Below are positions 18,776 to 28,043 of a DNA stretch of 64,000 nt, in pieces. This stretch comes from Mastigocoleus testarum BC008 (GTDB taxonomy: Bacteria > Cyanobacteriota > Cyanobacteriia > Cyanobacteriales > Nostocaceae): assembly GCF_001456025.1 (NCBI RefSeq), contig NZ_LMTZ01000094.1, positions 62,001 through 126,000 on the forward strand, written 5' to 3'. The translations under genes and the position numbers were made by a program. The notes beneath the pieces are model-generated. The model ran no database searches and was not told where the DNA came from. It saw only the letters and a list, made by a program, of their open reading frames with translations. Within the stretch, counting starts at the first letter, position 1. Each line of letters begins with the position of its first letter.

Positions 18776-19111
18776 GACTTAACAAGGAACAAAATTTAGA
18801 AGAAACTCTTGATTTTGAAAGAAATTCTTTCTTTTCTTTCCAAGTCTGATATGGCGTAAGTACAATTTTTTGTCTGATTCACAAACAATATAGGATTTAC
18901 CCACAGAGCTATATTTTCTCGATTTTTATTTGCTAGCCAGAAATTTTTCCCATTGTGACTATGTAAAAAAATACTCCTACTAAATTATTGGATTGATAGA
19001 GTGGTATTTTTGGGAGAAAATTAATTAATCTTCCTTCTGTAGGCAATTATTCAGTTAATTATCGAGTTTAAATATCCTGTATCAAAGCAGTTCGCATAAG
19101 GTGATTGGTTC
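18776..19111. other. 336-bp spacer
   Basis: This is AT-rich intergenic sequence between the HEAT protein and the CpcS-like lyase. It includes an imperfect A/T hairpin just after the HEAT gene (GAAAGAAATTCTTTCTTTTC near 18818-18838) that could slow transcription. Nothing else was recognised. Confidence 0.4.
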
Positions 19112-19672
19112 ATGAATATTGAAGAATTTTTTGATTTAAGTGTTGGTAAATGGTTTGCTCATCGCAGCAGTCACAATTTAAATGCTCAGGAATCCCAAGA
19201 TGGTAAATCTGATGTTTTTATTGAAAAGCTAGCGACATCAGATCCAGAAGTTATAAGATTATGCGAACAACATCAAGTTTTATCTAGTCCTAATACTTTT
19301 GGCGTCAAAATTAACTGGAACGATACCACTAAATTAAATCAAAAAGATACTGGTTCTACAATTTTGGCATTTGTACCCGATGAGAAGAATAACAGTGAAG
19401 GAAAATTATTAAGTCACTCTAAAACTGGGGATAGACCGGTAGTTGGACGTTACCTTATGGGTAGTGATGAAGCTTTAAGTTTAACTATCCACAATGGAGC
19501 AATTTCAACTGAAGAGCGAATTTGGTTTGTCCATAAAAACGTCCGAATGCGCGTAAGTAGAGTACAAAATTCCCTAGGTTTAAATATCGCTACCTTCACT
19601 TCAGAAATTCGTATGGGTGGTACTCCCCCAGATGCAGAAATCTCTCAAAAGGCAAAGTTAGCATTTTCATAG
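19112..19672 (+). CDS. phycobiliprotein lyase, CpcS/CpeS family
   Basis: This is a 186-residue lipocalin-fold bilin lyase. The opening NIEEFFDLSVGKWFAHRSSHN is the family signature; the middle holds VGRYLMGSDEALSLT and the end has EERIWFVHKNVRMRVS and TFTSEIRMGG, all standard in CpcS/CpeS proteins. These enzymes attach phycocyanobilin or phycoerythrobilin to Cys-82-type sites of phycobiliprotein subunits. Several paralogues exist per genome, so the exact acceptor (allophycocyanin, phycocyanin or phycoerythrin) is undetermined. Its sequence is a little divergent from the common CpcS consensus in the central loop, which is rich in Lys/Asn/Asp. Follows the NblB-like HEAT gene. Confidence 0.88.
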   Translation: MNIEEFFDLSVGKWFAHRSSHNLNAQESQDGKSDVFIEKLATSDPEVIRLCEQHQVLSSPNTFGVKINWNDTTKLNQKDTGSTILAFVPDEKNNSEGKLLSHSKTGDRPVVGRYLMGSDEALSLTIHNGAISTEERIWFVHKNVRMRVSRVQNSLGLNIATFTSEIRMGGTPPDAEISQKAKLAFS

Positions 19673-19744
19673 ACTAAAAGAAATATCCTACTCTGCATCA
19701 TAAGTATTTATATCCCTATGAAATCATCGGAAAGGGTTTAATTT

Positions 19745-19762
19745 GGACGGTTAAAACCGTCC
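19745..19762. terminator. perfect hairpin between convergent genes
   Basis: GGACGGTT (19745-19752) pairs with AACCGTCC (19755-19762) around two bases, between the CpcS-like gene and the convergent coiled-coil gene. There is no T-run, so a terminator role for both strands is only likely. Confidence 0.5.
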
Positions 19763-19829
19763 ATTAGCAAAGACTGAAAGTTAATCTGCTGTTTTATAAA
19801 CACTTAAAACAGATATCGATAAGATTAAT

Positions 19830-20612
19830 CTACTTGGTTGGTCCCATTCCTTTTTTAGTACTCTTTGTCCTTGTTTTCTTTGCATCTAGCAACTTTTTGA
19901 TTCTAGTTTCTATCTCATTTGCTGTAGTTTGTACTAAAGCTTCGATCTGAGATTGATAATTTTCAATTTCTGTTAACTTATCGCTCAATGTCTGCAAATT
20001 TTGCAGTGTTTCATCCGGAATGCTATGGGTATTTTGACTACCCAAGTTTGCAATCATCTCCTGGGAATTATGACTAGTTTCCTGTAGTTTCGCCAACATA
20101 TTTTCCAGTTCGGAATTTTTTCCCTCAAGAGCTTCTACCTGGCTAACTAATTTGGTGACAGTTTCTAGCCTTTCTTCTAACAATTGTAGTTTTTCTGATT
20201 GTCCTTCAATGTTACTTTTCAGGATATTACTGATCACTTCTTCTCGGTCAGAGTTAGCACTAATGGAAGCTTGATGAGCAACTTGTAAGTTGTCGAATTC
20301 TGATTTCAAACTTGTATTACTTTGAATTAAAGCCTCAATTTGGGTTTTCAAACTTTCATAGGATGAGTTTAAACTTGTATTTGCTTGGGTAATTTCTCGT
20401 TCTAATTTTTGACTTGATTCATTTAGAACTGTAATTTTTTCAAGTAATTTACTGTTTTCAATTTTATCTTTATTGATATTTTTTTGAATTCTTGTTAACA
20501 GAACCAAAATTACTACGATTATTAATCCTAAAACTCCAGTAGAAATTAGTGGTAAAATCTCTCTTACTTCATAACCAGAAAAAATACTTAAGTATTCTTG
20601 CATAATCACCAA
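19830..20612 (-). CDS. membrane-anchored coiled-coil protein
   Basis: This is a 260-residue protein that I do not recognise. One N-terminal membrane span (about residues 21-41, LISTGVLGLIIVVILVLLT) is followed by almost continuous heptad-like helix from about 45 to 240 rich in Glu, Gln, Ser, Asn, Leu and Lys, and a basic C-terminus (KKLLDAKKTRTKSTKKG). It resembles envelope coiled-coil organisers (EzrA-like or chemoreceptor-like rods) in outline only. The start is ATG 20612 or 20603. The gene is isolated. Confidence 0.65.
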   Translation of the reverse strand: MVIMQEYLSIFSGYEVREILPLISTGVLGLIIVVILVLLTRIQKNINKDKIENSKLLEKITVLNESSQKLEREITQANTSLNSSYESLKTQIEALIQSNTSLKSEFDNLQVAHQASISANSDREEVISNILKSNIEGQSEKLQLLEERLETVTKLVSQVEALEGKNSELENMLAKLQETSHNSQEMIANLGSQNTHSIPDETLQNLQTLSDKLTEIENYQSQIEALVQTTANEIETRIKKLLDAKKTRTKSTKKGMGPTK

Positions 20613-21129
20613 TATTAATACTTAAAACAAGTATCATAGTAGCGCGTACAAATTAATCTGTAGAGGTAAAACTTTACTATTTCAATAGAACTTATAATCT
20701 TAGCAAAATATTTTGAAAACCTAATATTTTAATATTTAGTATCATAAAATTCAATTTTTTCTTATTCAGAAAGCCCTGAATAAATATTATTAGGACTTAC
20801 GCACTCGTTACTTTAGGGCTCAGCAAAGCGCACCATAGGTATTGCGAGTCCCTTCGGGGCTTACTTCCATTTATTTGGGATGGACCGCACCTACCGTGAA
20901 TACTATTTCAGAGCCGGAAACGTTTTACTAAGCTCGCGTTAAAATGAATGTAATTACGTTGTCATTACGTAATTCCTGATTATGTTCTCAAATTACTTTT
21001 AGTTTTTATTTAATGATTGGAAAAATATGATTTGCTTTTATAGTTATTTATTATTAGTTTGCTTTTATCATTGAAAGGCTTGATATTTGCTGTTTTTCTC
21101 AAGCCACACCATGGTCTAAATTTGACAGT
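20613..21129. other. 517-bp spacer with a dispersed-repeat fragment
   Basis: Mostly AT-rich and non-coding. Between about 20797 and 20945 the composition changes to GC-richer sequence beginning TTAGGACTTACGCACTCG, a phrase that I associate with ends of dispersed cyanobacterial repeats, and containing AGGTATTGCG, also seen at 42708-42717. It is probably an old mobile-element fragment. Confidence 0.45.
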
Positions 21130-22587
21130 CTAAATTTGCAAATAATTTGCTAGAAATTGGGGAAATGGTAAAACAATTAAAATTAGTAATACTAATGTTA
21201 GTAATCCCCAAAAATCACGCATGTTATCCAAATCAGTTACATCATCCAAAGCAGGCTCTTCAATTAAAGGCATAAATAGCAAAATTAATGCCCATAAGAA
21301 AAATTCTGGTTGTCTCCAAGCCAAGGAGCGAAGAATAAGTAATAAACGGGCAAATTGACCTATAACTATTGATGTTCGTTGTCCAAAAATGGCATGAGCG
21401 ATGTGACCTCCATCCAACTGTCCTACTGGAATTAAATTTAGTGCTGTAACAATCAATCCTAAAAATCCTGCAACAGCTATGGGGTGTAAATCTATCGCTG
21501 ATGTTATTGTTAGGCTGCTTCCTAAAGCTAACTTAGCAAATAATCCCAATAAGATTGAATCGCGGGGGTTCAGAGCATCAAAATTAAAAAGTCCAGCATT
21601 TTCCCCAAAAGGAACTACCGAAGAATTCACTAATCCCCACAAAAGTATGGGAATAGTTACAATAAATCCAGCAATAGGTCCAGCAATACTTACATCAAAT
21701 AAAGCTTTGCGGTTGGGAACTGGACCGCGCATTTGAATGAATGCCCCAAAAGTTCCTAAGAAAAGAGGCATCGGGATAAAGTAAGGTAAAGTAGTACGAA
21801 TTTTGTACCAACGAGCAGCGAAATAGTGACCTAGTTCGTGAGTACCCAAAATAGTCATTAACCCCAAAGCATAAGGTAATCCTCCAAATAAAGTGGGTTC
21901 GCCGGCAATTCTTCCTCCCACTAAATTAGTAGTCACTAAAGTCGCCAAGAGCAATAACAGAGCCATCCCCGGTCTAGTCAATTTTTCCGGTTTGCCAGAA
22001 ACATTTTTAGCAGCTTGAGTGTTGGGGACTAAAACAAAGATTGGTTTACCGTTAAGACCTTCTTGGAAAATCAGCAAGAAGCGATCATCAAATTCAGCTT
22101 CGATTTTAGCTTTTATCTGTTGGTAAGCCTTAGTTGGATCGGTTCTCAACTGACCCCGACAAATAATTGCTTGGGGTCGATACTCAATATTTTGAACGTA
22201 GTATATAGACCAGGGAAAACATTTCCGCAACTGGGTCTCTTCTAATCTCTCAATAGGACGCACTGGTGTTATTTGGGCGGTAGAGTTTGTTGCTACTCGT
22301 TTTTCTGCTGATTCCTGAGATTGATTTTGGTCATTGCTCGGAGGTATACGCCCCCACCGAAATAAAAGCCAGTATAACAAAGTACTGACAACGAAATAAC
22401 AAACTAATATTTCTGGCAGCGATGTATTTGTTGTTGTTGATATTGCACTTAAAATTACTGCGGGTAACATTAATGCCACCCATAATAGCCAGACCGGTGT
22501 TCTGGTTACCCTAGCAACACTTTGTCGCATCACCAGATAAGTAAATAATCCGAATAAAAACAGAAATAAGATAAACGAAAATGTCAT
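21130..22587 (-). CDS. site-2 protease family zinc metalloprotease (M50)
   Basis: This is an intramembrane protease of about 485 residues. Two or three N-terminal spans precede a soluble region of about 150 residues beginning near the IERLEETQLRKCFPW stretch. The M50 core follows, with the HExxH motif in GTHELGHYFAARW and the third zinc ligand in GQLDGGHIAHAIFG. Further hydrophobic spans run to the C-terminus. Close relatives are annotated as EGY1-like site-2 proteases in cyanobacteria and chloroplasts. The start is set at ATG 22587, because residues before it (frame open to 22680) do not match the family pattern I recall. Confidence 0.88.
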   Translation of the reverse strand: MTFSFILFLFLFGLFTYLVMRQSVARVTRTPVWLLWVALMLPAVILSAISTTTNTSLPEILVCYFVVSTLLYWLLFRWGRIPPSNDQNQSQESAEKRVATNSTAQITPVRPIERLEETQLRKCFPWSIYYVQNIEYRPQAIICRGQLRTDPTKAYQQIKAKIEAEFDDRFLLIFQEGLNGKPIFVLVPNTQAAKNVSGKPEKLTRPGMALLLLLATLVTTNLVGGRIAGEPTLFGGLPYALGLMTILGTHELGHYFAARWYKIRTTLPYFIPMPLFLGTFGAFIQMRGPVPNRKALFDVSIAGPIAGFIVTIPILLWGLVNSSVVPFGENAGLFNFDALNPRDSILLGLFAKLALGSSLTITSAIDLHPIAVAGFLGLIVTALNLIPVGQLDGGHIAHAIFGQRTSIVIGQFARLLLILRSLAWRQPEFFLWALILLFMPLIEEPALDDVTDLDNMRDFWGLLTLVLLILIVLPFPQFLANYLQI

Positions 22588-22859
22588 TTGAAATTGGGTT
22601 GTTTTGAAAAGGTGATAAAGAAAAAAATTTTGACTAATAAAATCTATCTGTAGTAAAAGGTTTACTATCGACAGAAACACAAACCTCTATTTTCTTTTGT
22701 TCGATCTTTAATGGCAGCATCAATTGATATTTAGATTGATATTTTAAAAGTTATGATGTATTGCTACCAGCAAATTTGTTTGCAATTTAATTCCACAAGT
22801 TGAACTTTACCAGTTAATTTTTTTCACAATTCAATCTTTTTCACAAGTTAATTTTACTT

Positions 22860-23546
22860 ATGCCTCCCTTATCTCAAGAGTCCAGTCAAATCTCAAAATC
22901 ACCACAAGCTGTTTTCGACAACATTTTTGCTTTTTCACCTAACAGGGACACTTTGGGTGGGACTTCTTATCTCATTTTAGAAAAAGGCGGCAATATTCTT
23001 GTCGATTGTCCCGCAGCAGATAAGGGGAATGAAGATTTTTTACGTTCTCATGGAGGTATCCGCTGGTTTTTTATCACTCATCGCGGTGCAATTGGTAAAG
23101 CTGCTCAAATTCAATCAAATTTTGAGTGCGAGGTGATTATTCAAGAACAAGAGGCTTATTTACTACCATCTGTGAATTTAACTACATTTTCTCAAGAATT
23201 AACGATTAATTCCCAGGTTAGGATAATTTGGACCCCAGGTCATTCTCCAGGTTCTTCTTGCCTGTATTATAAAGACTTTGGTGGCGTACTGTTTTCCGGG
23301 CGTCATTTACTCCCCAACCAGCAAGGAAAACCAGTTCCCTTGCGTAATAGCAAAACTTTTCATTGGCCCAGACAGTTAAAAAGCGTTCAAGCCCTACAAA
23401 CAAGTTTTACATCTTCTACTCTTCAATATATCTTGCCGGGCGCGAATACTGGTTATCTTCGAGGTAAGCGAATTATAGGTAATGCTTACCCCGAATTAGC
23501 GAACTTGGATATTTCTGACTTGCTTTTAAAGCAGGCGGTTGTATAA
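22860..23546 (+). CDS. metallo-beta-lactamase-fold protein without the metal motif
   Basis: This is a 228-residue MBL-fold protein, recognisable from the GGTSYLIL...NILVDC opening, the WTPGHSPGSSCLY segment and the VLFSGRHLLP segment. The canonical HxHxDH signature is replaced by H74-RGAIG (THRGAIGKA), and the usual Asp in the LFTGD position is Arg148. Only H74 and H128 of the usual ligands remain, so ordinary zinc hydrolase activity is unlikely. I recall cyanobacterial homologues with the same changed motif, suggesting a conserved non-catalytic or differently acting family. The role is unknown. It is divergent from the site-2 protease gene and may share a promoter region with it. Confidence 0.8.
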   Translation: MPPLSQESSQISKSPQAVFDNIFAFSPNRDTLGGTSYLILEKGGNILVDCPAADKGNEDFLRSHGGIRWFFITHRGAIGKAAQIQSNFECEVIIQEQEAYLLPSVNLTTFSQELTINSQVRIIWTPGHSPGSSCLYYKDFGGVLFSGRHLLPNQQGKPVPLRNSKTFHWPRQLKSVQALQTSFTSSTLQYILPGANTGYLRGKRIIGNAYPELANLDISDLLLKQAVV

Positions 23547-23590
23547 AAACTTATTTTTACCGGGAGACAAATGATTTTCCCCAAAAAATA

Positions 23591-23641
23591 ATTCTTCCCC
23601 TAGTAAAACTTAGTGGTTTCCTAAGTGTAGAAGGGAAGAAT
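23591..23641. terminator. stem-loop between convergent genes
   Basis: ATTCTTCCC (23591-23599) pairs with GGGAAGAAT (23633-23641), with a smaller inner stem CTTAG/CTAAG. It is positioned between the MBL-like gene and convergent ctpA and probably serves as a transcription stop or mRNA-end stabiliser for the MBL gene. Confidence 0.55.
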
Positions 23642-23802
23642 TGTGGTAGATTGAATCGAATTTTTTATTGAACCTAAGACAACTCTCAAAGAGTTAGAAT
23701 ACTTGCTGCATGTTATCAAAGCCAAAATATTAATTGGCAGATAACCAGAATAACCCCGTTTCTCACTTTAAAATTTTTACTCGCTAAAAATTTTGATTAA
23801 AT

Positions 23803-25038
23803 CTAAGCTGCTCCTGCGATCGTTAACTGTTTAGTCAATAATTTTACTGCTGCTTGATATTGAACATCTGCTGGGGTTCCTACTTGTTCGCGAGAGATTT
23901 GCTTTGACTCAATTTTTTCATCCGGCTCGATTCCAAGCTTGTTAATATCCCGATGATTGGGGGTTTCATATTTGGCGATTGTTACCGCCATACCCGAACC
24001 ATCAGATAATTCAAATAAAGATTGAATTAAACCTTTACCAAAAGTGGTTTCGCCGACTAATTGAGCACGACCATTATCTTGAAGCGCACCTGCTAAAATT
24101 TCGCTTGCACTTGCAGTTCCTTTATTTACTAGAACTACTAAGGGGTCATCAGTTAATGCTGGTCCAAAAGCATCAAAGCTACCCAAAATTCCTTGTCGAT
24201 TGACTGTGTAAACAATTGTACCAGAATCTAACCACTCACGAGCTACATCAATACCGGCTTGTAACAATCCTCCAGGGTTATTCCGTAAGTCGAGGATATA
24301 GGCATCGGCTCCCTCATTTTCCAAACTAGAAATAGCTGTAGCGAGTTCAGCAGAAGCATTAGCATTAAATTGAGTGAGACGAATATAACCGATTGGCAAT
24401 CCATCAGGTGATGATTTTAATTTTGCGATGACTGGATTGAGTTCGATGCGATCGCGCACCAAACTAATTTCTTGGGCTTGTTCCCCATCTCTCTCCACTA
24501 ATAAAGTTACTACCGAGCCAATGGGACCGCGCATCTTGGCAGCAGCTTCATCTAAAGTCAAGTCTTTTGTTGACATTCCTTCAATTTCGAGGATGCGGTC
24601 GCGAGATTTAATCCCGGCTTTATCTGCGGGCGAATCAGCGATAGGAGCAACAACCTCGATCTCCCCAGTATCAGGATGTAGGGCAATTTGCAGTCCTACA
24701 CCAGTCAACTCCCCAGAAGTGTTATATATCATACTTCGATATTGCGCTGGGTTTAAAAAACGGGTAAAAGGATCGTTAAGACTCGCTAACATTTGCCCGA
24801 TTGTCTGATAAACTTCTTCTCGATCTGGAAAAGATTTGTGAAGAGCTTTTCTTCTTACCGATGCCCAATTTTGATGATTGAATGTATGGTCCAAGTAAGA
24901 TCTATTTACTATCCGCCAAGCTTCTGATACTAATCTTTGTTCCTCGCTTAAAGCTGTCGCTGGTTGACAAAAGCTACAAAAAGCGAGCAAAAACGCCAAC
25001 AGCAGCGATAATCCAGCCCGAAAAACTTGTTTGTGCAT
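23803..25038 (-). CDS. ctpA: carboxyl-terminal processing protease CtpA-like (S41)
   Basis: This is an exported serine protease of about 411 residues. A signal peptide (hydrophobic AGLSLLLAFLLAF then ATALS) is followed by an N-terminal helical region, a PDZ domain at about 100-185 (GVGLQIA...IADSPADKAGIKSRDRIL) and the S41 core. The catalytic Ser is in GTASASEIL (about 310) and the Lys in TTFGKGLIQ (about 333). CtpA of cyanobacteria removes the C-terminal extension of the photosystem II D1 protein in the lumen. Its position divergent from petB fits a photosynthetic role. The start is ATG 25038 (MHKQVF reading); an in-frame ATG at 25047 is also possible. Confidence 0.88.
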   Translation of the reverse strand: MHKQVFRAGLSLLLAFLLAFCSFCQPATALSEEQRLVSEAWRIVNRSYLDHTFNHQNWASVRRKALHKSFPDREEVYQTIGQMLASLNDPFTRFLNPAQYRSMIYNTSGELTGVGLQIALHPDTGEIEVVAPIADSPADKAGIKSRDRILEIEGMSTKDLTLDEAAAKMRGPIGSVVTLLVERDGEQAQEISLVRDRIELNPVIAKLKSSPDGLPIGYIRLTQFNANASAELATAISSLENEGADAYILDLRNNPGGLLQAGIDVAREWLDSGTIVYTVNRQGILGSFDAFGPALTDDPLVVLVNKGTASASEILAGALQDNGRAQLVGETTFGKGLIQSLFELSDGSGMAVTIAKYETPNHRDINKLGIEPDEKIESKQISREQVGTPADVQYQAAVKLLTKQLTIAGAA

Positions 25039-25425
25039 GAACCCCATTTTTCTTACAACTCTTAACCCAATTTTGACCCATTAAAAGGGTAAACACCTTT
25101 TTGTGATGCAATCTATCTCTCGATTATGTTACTTTTTTTATAGAAATGACGCATAATTTTTAATTAAGTTGTTTCTTCAACTAGTTGACAATTTGCATTG
25201 TTCTCTGAAAATTTCAGGCTTTGCCCATAACGTTGCCAGTTCTGGCTGCTGGTGCGAAGTCAGCAATAAATTCTCTTTTTATGTAAGTATGAGAGTGTGA
25301 AAGAATTCTTAATACTTTCACATTTTCTCAGCCAATCAGTCAAAAAACTGATAACTAAAATCCCAATAAACTTAAATATTGGGAGATCTATCAACCGCAT
25401 TTTTATTTCGGGAAACCAAGATTGT
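25039..25425. promoter_or_regulatory. divergent control region ctpA / petB
   Basis: This 387-bp spacer separates the outward-facing ctpA and petB genes and must hold both promoters. The petB reading frame is open far upstream of the true ATG (25426), but that part has no homology to cytochrome b6. Specific -10/-35 boxes could not be fixed by eye. Confidence 0.5.
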
Positions 25426-26073
25426 ATGGCCAACGTTTACGACTGGTTTGAAGAGCGCTTAGAAATTCAAGCGCTTGCTGATGATGTAACCAGCAAATAT
25501 GTACCTCCCCACGTCAATATTTTTTATTGTCTAGGTGGAATTACCTTAACGTGTTTTTTAATCCAGTTTGCCACTGGATTTGCAATGACTTTCTATTACA
25601 AGCCAACTGTGACAGAAGCCTATACTTCCGTACAGTACATCATGACGGACGTTAATTTTGGTTGGCTAATCCGCTCCATCCACCGCTGGTCTGCCAGCAT
25701 GATGGTGTTGATGATGATTTTGCACGTATTTCGTGTTTATCTGACTGGTGGTTTCAAAAAGCCCCGTGAATTAACTTGGGTAAGTGGTGTAGTCCTAGCC
25801 GTAATCACCGTTTCTTTTGGTGTTACCGGTTATTCACTACCTTGGGACCAAGTTGGCTACTGGGCGGTGAAGATTGTAAGTGGCGTACCAGAAGCTATTC
25901 CCGTAGTAGGAACTCTAATTGCTGACCTGTTACGTGGTGGTTCTAGTGTTGGTCAAGCAACTCTAACCCGTTACTATAGTGCCCATACCTTTGTACTGCC
26001 CTGGCTGATTGCAGTATTTATGCTGATCCACTTCTTAATGATCCGCAAACAAGGTATCTCTGGTCCTTTGTAA
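25426..26073 (+). CDS. petB: cytochrome b6 of the cytochrome b6f complex
   Basis: This is a 215-residue thylakoid membrane protein, exactly the family length, with four spans. It shows Cys35 (IFYCLGG), the attachment site of the extra heme cn. The heme b ligands are in [23 protein letters not shown]-like span B (two His) and in [19 protein letters not shown]-like span D (two His). With subunit IV it forms the quinol-oxidising core that passes electrons to plastocyanin or cytochrome c6. ATG 25426 starts [15 protein letters not shown], the standard N-terminus. The open frame reaching back to 25297 is not coding. Confidence 0.98.
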   Translation: MANVYDWFEERLEIQALADDVTSKYVPPHVNIFYCLGGITLTCFLIQFATGFAMTFYYKPTVTEAYTSVQYIMTDVNFGWLIRSIHRWSASMMVLMMILHVFRVYLTGGFKKPRELTWVSGVVLAVITVSFGVTGYSLPWDQVGYWAVKIVSGVPEAIPVVGTLIADLLRGGSSVGQATLTRYYSAHTFVLPWLIAVFMLIHFLMIRKQGISGPL

Positions 26074-26406
26074 TTTTCACTTTCAGCGGTTCGGTAACAT
26101 TTAGCAATAATTTTCAGTTTCAATCAAAAGACAATTGTTTTACACTTGTGACAACAAACTCTCACAACAGTAATAACCTTTGTCCACAGTCAAACTGTAG
26201 ATGTCACCGAAAATTTGGCGAAAATCATCCAAGGTACTACTGAGTACTTTGAAATGTTAGCGAAGTTTGCGAATGAAGTTTCTCCCCAACATCATTGATG
26301 AGGAAAATAACTTTATCCGGATGCTTCTTTACGCCAAGGCTGTGGTGAAAGCTAACGAACCGAGACTTCTGTGACTAAACCTTAGTAGGAGAGCACGTTA
26401 CTAAAG
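26074..26406. other. 333-bp spacer within petB-petD
   Basis: This spacer has no convincing gene. One frame is open for about 36 codons before 26298 but has no usable start codon. A good ribosome-binding site, TAGGAGAG near 26383-26390, lies before petD. Whether petB and petD are one transcript cannot be told from sequence. Confidence 0.5.
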
Positions 26407-26889
26407 ATGGCAACTGTAAAAAAACCCGATCTGAGCGATCCTAGTTTAAGAGCCAAACTGGCGAAAGGCATGGGCCATAATTACTATGGCGAACCTGCAT
26501 GGCCGAACGATCTACTATATGTGTTTCCCATAGTAATTATGGGTTCTTTTGCCTGTGTAGTAGCTTTGGCAGTACTAGACCCAGCAATGACAGGAGAGCC
26601 AGCAAATCCTTTCGCTACACCTTTGGAAATTTTACCGGAATGGTATTTATACCCGGTATTCCAAATTTTGCGCTCCGTTCCTAACAAACTTTTAGGAGTA
26701 CTGTTGATGGCTGCGGTACCCTTAGGTCTAATTCTCGTTCCATTTATTGAGGGCGTGAATAAGTTCCAAAATCCATTCCGTCGCCCAGTAGCAACCACAG
26801 TGTTCCTATTTGGAACCCTAGTTACTCTGTGGTTAGGTATTGGCGCAACCTTCCCAATTGATAAATCTTTCACCTTTGGGCTGTTCTAA
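26407..26889 (+). CDS. petD: cytochrome b6f subunit IV
   Basis: This is a 160-residue membrane protein with three spans, the C-terminal half of the ancestral cytochrome b. Typical phrases are [31 protein letters not shown] at the N-terminus, the quinol-site PEWY motif (about residues 77-80) and [21 protein letters not shown]. It pairs with cytochrome b6 and contributes the plastoquinol oxidation site. ATG 26407 is preceded by TAGGAGAG. It is followed by a very strong terminator. Confidence 0.98.
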   Translation: MATVKKPDLSDPSLRAKLAKGMGHNYYGEPAWPNDLLYVFPIVIMGSFACVVALAVLDPAMTGEPANPFATPLEILPEWYLYPVFQILRSVPNKLLGVLLMAAVPLGLILVPFIEGVNKFQNPFRRPVATTVFLFGTLVTLWLGIGATFPIDKSFTFGLF

Positions 26890-26913
26890 ATTCAGTCTTT
26901 ATGGTATAAAAGT

Positions 26914-26984
26914 TTGACGCCTGTAAGTTTCAAAAGCATATACAAAATACACATATGCTTTTGAAACATTTTAACAGGCGTCAA
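26914..26984 (+). terminator. nested double-stem terminator of petD
   Basis: An outer stem TTGACGCCTGT / ACAGGCGTCAA (26914-26924 with 26974-26984) encloses an inner 15-bp perfect stem GTTTCAAAAGCATAT / ATATGCTTTTGAAAC, followed by TTTTAATAATTT. It is the strongest intrinsic terminator-like structure in the window. Confidence 0.85.
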
Positions 26985-27111
26985 TTTTAATAATTTAGGA
27001 TGCATTTATTCTGAATTTAGATTTTGGATTTAAATAACTTTCCAAAATATGAAATCGATAGGTTAAAACAGGATCAAACCTTCTTTACCATTTATATTTT
27101 AATTGCGGTCA

Positions 27112-27549
27112 ATGCTTAGCATAGTGCAGCAAGACCATCTAACTGTAAAAAGTGAACTTAAGTATCTCAACCAAGTACAACAATGGTTTGAAGATTTTTG
27201 TTTGCAAAATCTATTAAAACTTGGTTGGTCAGAAAGCCAGTTGTATCGCCTTAATCTTGCTTTAGCAGAAGGCTTTACTAATGCAGTTCGTCATGCCCAT
27301 CATGCCTTACCACCAGAAACAAAAATTGATATCGATCTTTGCTTATGGGCCGATAGGTTGGAGATCAAAATATGGGATCACGGAAAACCTTTTAATCCAG
27401 ATGCTATTGCCGAACCAGAACCTGGCACTTTACAGGTGGGTGGGTATGGTTGGTTCCTTCTTAGACGCTTAGTGGATCGCGTTGCATACGAACGCGGTAC
27501 AGATGGCAGAAATTGCTTGCTAATCGTCAAGTATGGTTTAGCGGAATGA
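27112..27549 (+). CDS. RsbW-like anti-sigma / serine kinase ATPase
   Basis: This is a protein of about 145 residues with a GHKL ATP-binding fold of the HATPase_c_2 type. N-box: ALAEGFTNAVRHAHH (E and N that bind Mg-ATP). G1: IWDHGKPF. G2: GGYGWFLLRRL. Such proteins are anti-sigma factor kinases (RsbW, SpoIIAB) or regulators of PP2C-type partner-switching. No antagonist STAS gene or PP2C phosphatase is nearby, so the partner is unknown. ATG 27112 was preferred to TTG 27103. Confidence 0.88.
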   Translation: MLSIVQQDHLTVKSELKYLNQVQQWFEDFCLQNLLKLGWSESQLYRLNLALAEGFTNAVRHAHHALPPETKIDIDLCLWADRLEIKIWDHGKPFNPDAIAEPEPGTLQVGGYGWFLLRRLVDRVAYERGTDGRNCLLIVKYGLAE

Positions 27550-27717
27550 TATTGTGTCTAAATTACAATGCCAAATAACCGTGTAATTAGAATTAGATCG
27601 GAGTCAATAAATTAATTTGTCATCGCTTAGCATGAATGATGATAAGAATGAGTACTTGCCTAAAGTAAGTTGCAAGAAATTAAAATTAAACTTACTGAAT
27701 TATTAATCTACAAACTA

Positions 27718-27754
27718 TAGCACTGCGCAATTAGGTTGGACATTCATAAATGCT
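27718..27754 (+). repeat. dispersed repeat, copy 1 (partner at 53149)
   Basis: About 37 bp starting TAGCACTGCGCAATTAGG and ending AATGCT, matched with a few changes at 53149-53186. A weaker third fragment occurs at about 39565-39590 (CGCACTACGTAATAAGGTTAG). Confidence 0.55.
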
Positions 27755-27833
27755 CAAACCGATAGTAATCCTATTTGACTTGCGAACAGATAAATTATCT
27801 AGAGATATGCGACGTGTTCCCCTACGGTAATGT

Positions 27834-28043
27834 TAACGGGACTTAAACAAAAAACAGGCAGGAGAAAGCCTCAAATCCAGTCATGACAAAAGATTAACTT
27901 CAAAGCCCTTGCGTATCACTCTTAGCGTGGCGTGGCGCTGGCTAAAAGCAAATATATTAAGAAAGCAACTGATTGGCGTAAAAACATTGATTTATAAGGC
28001 TTTGAGGATGTTTTTCGAGCAAAAAAACGTCTAAGTCCCGTTA
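27834..28043. mobile_element. candidate 210-bp MITE
   Basis: Terminal inverted repeats TAACGGGACTTAAAC (27834-27848) and GTCTAAGTCCCGTTA (28029-28043) match at 14 of 15 positions. There is no transposase or open frame inside. No clear target-site duplication was found. A non-autonomous transposable element is the best guess. Confidence 0.45.

Noticed and set aside
25297-25425. 43-residue N-terminal extension of petB
   Set aside because: Cytochrome b6 has a fixed length of 215 residues starting MANVYDW at 25426; Cys35 numbering agrees.
26202-26300. Small ORF between petB and petD
   Set aside because: The protein-like frame lacks an ATG, GTG or TTG start and a ribosome-binding site.
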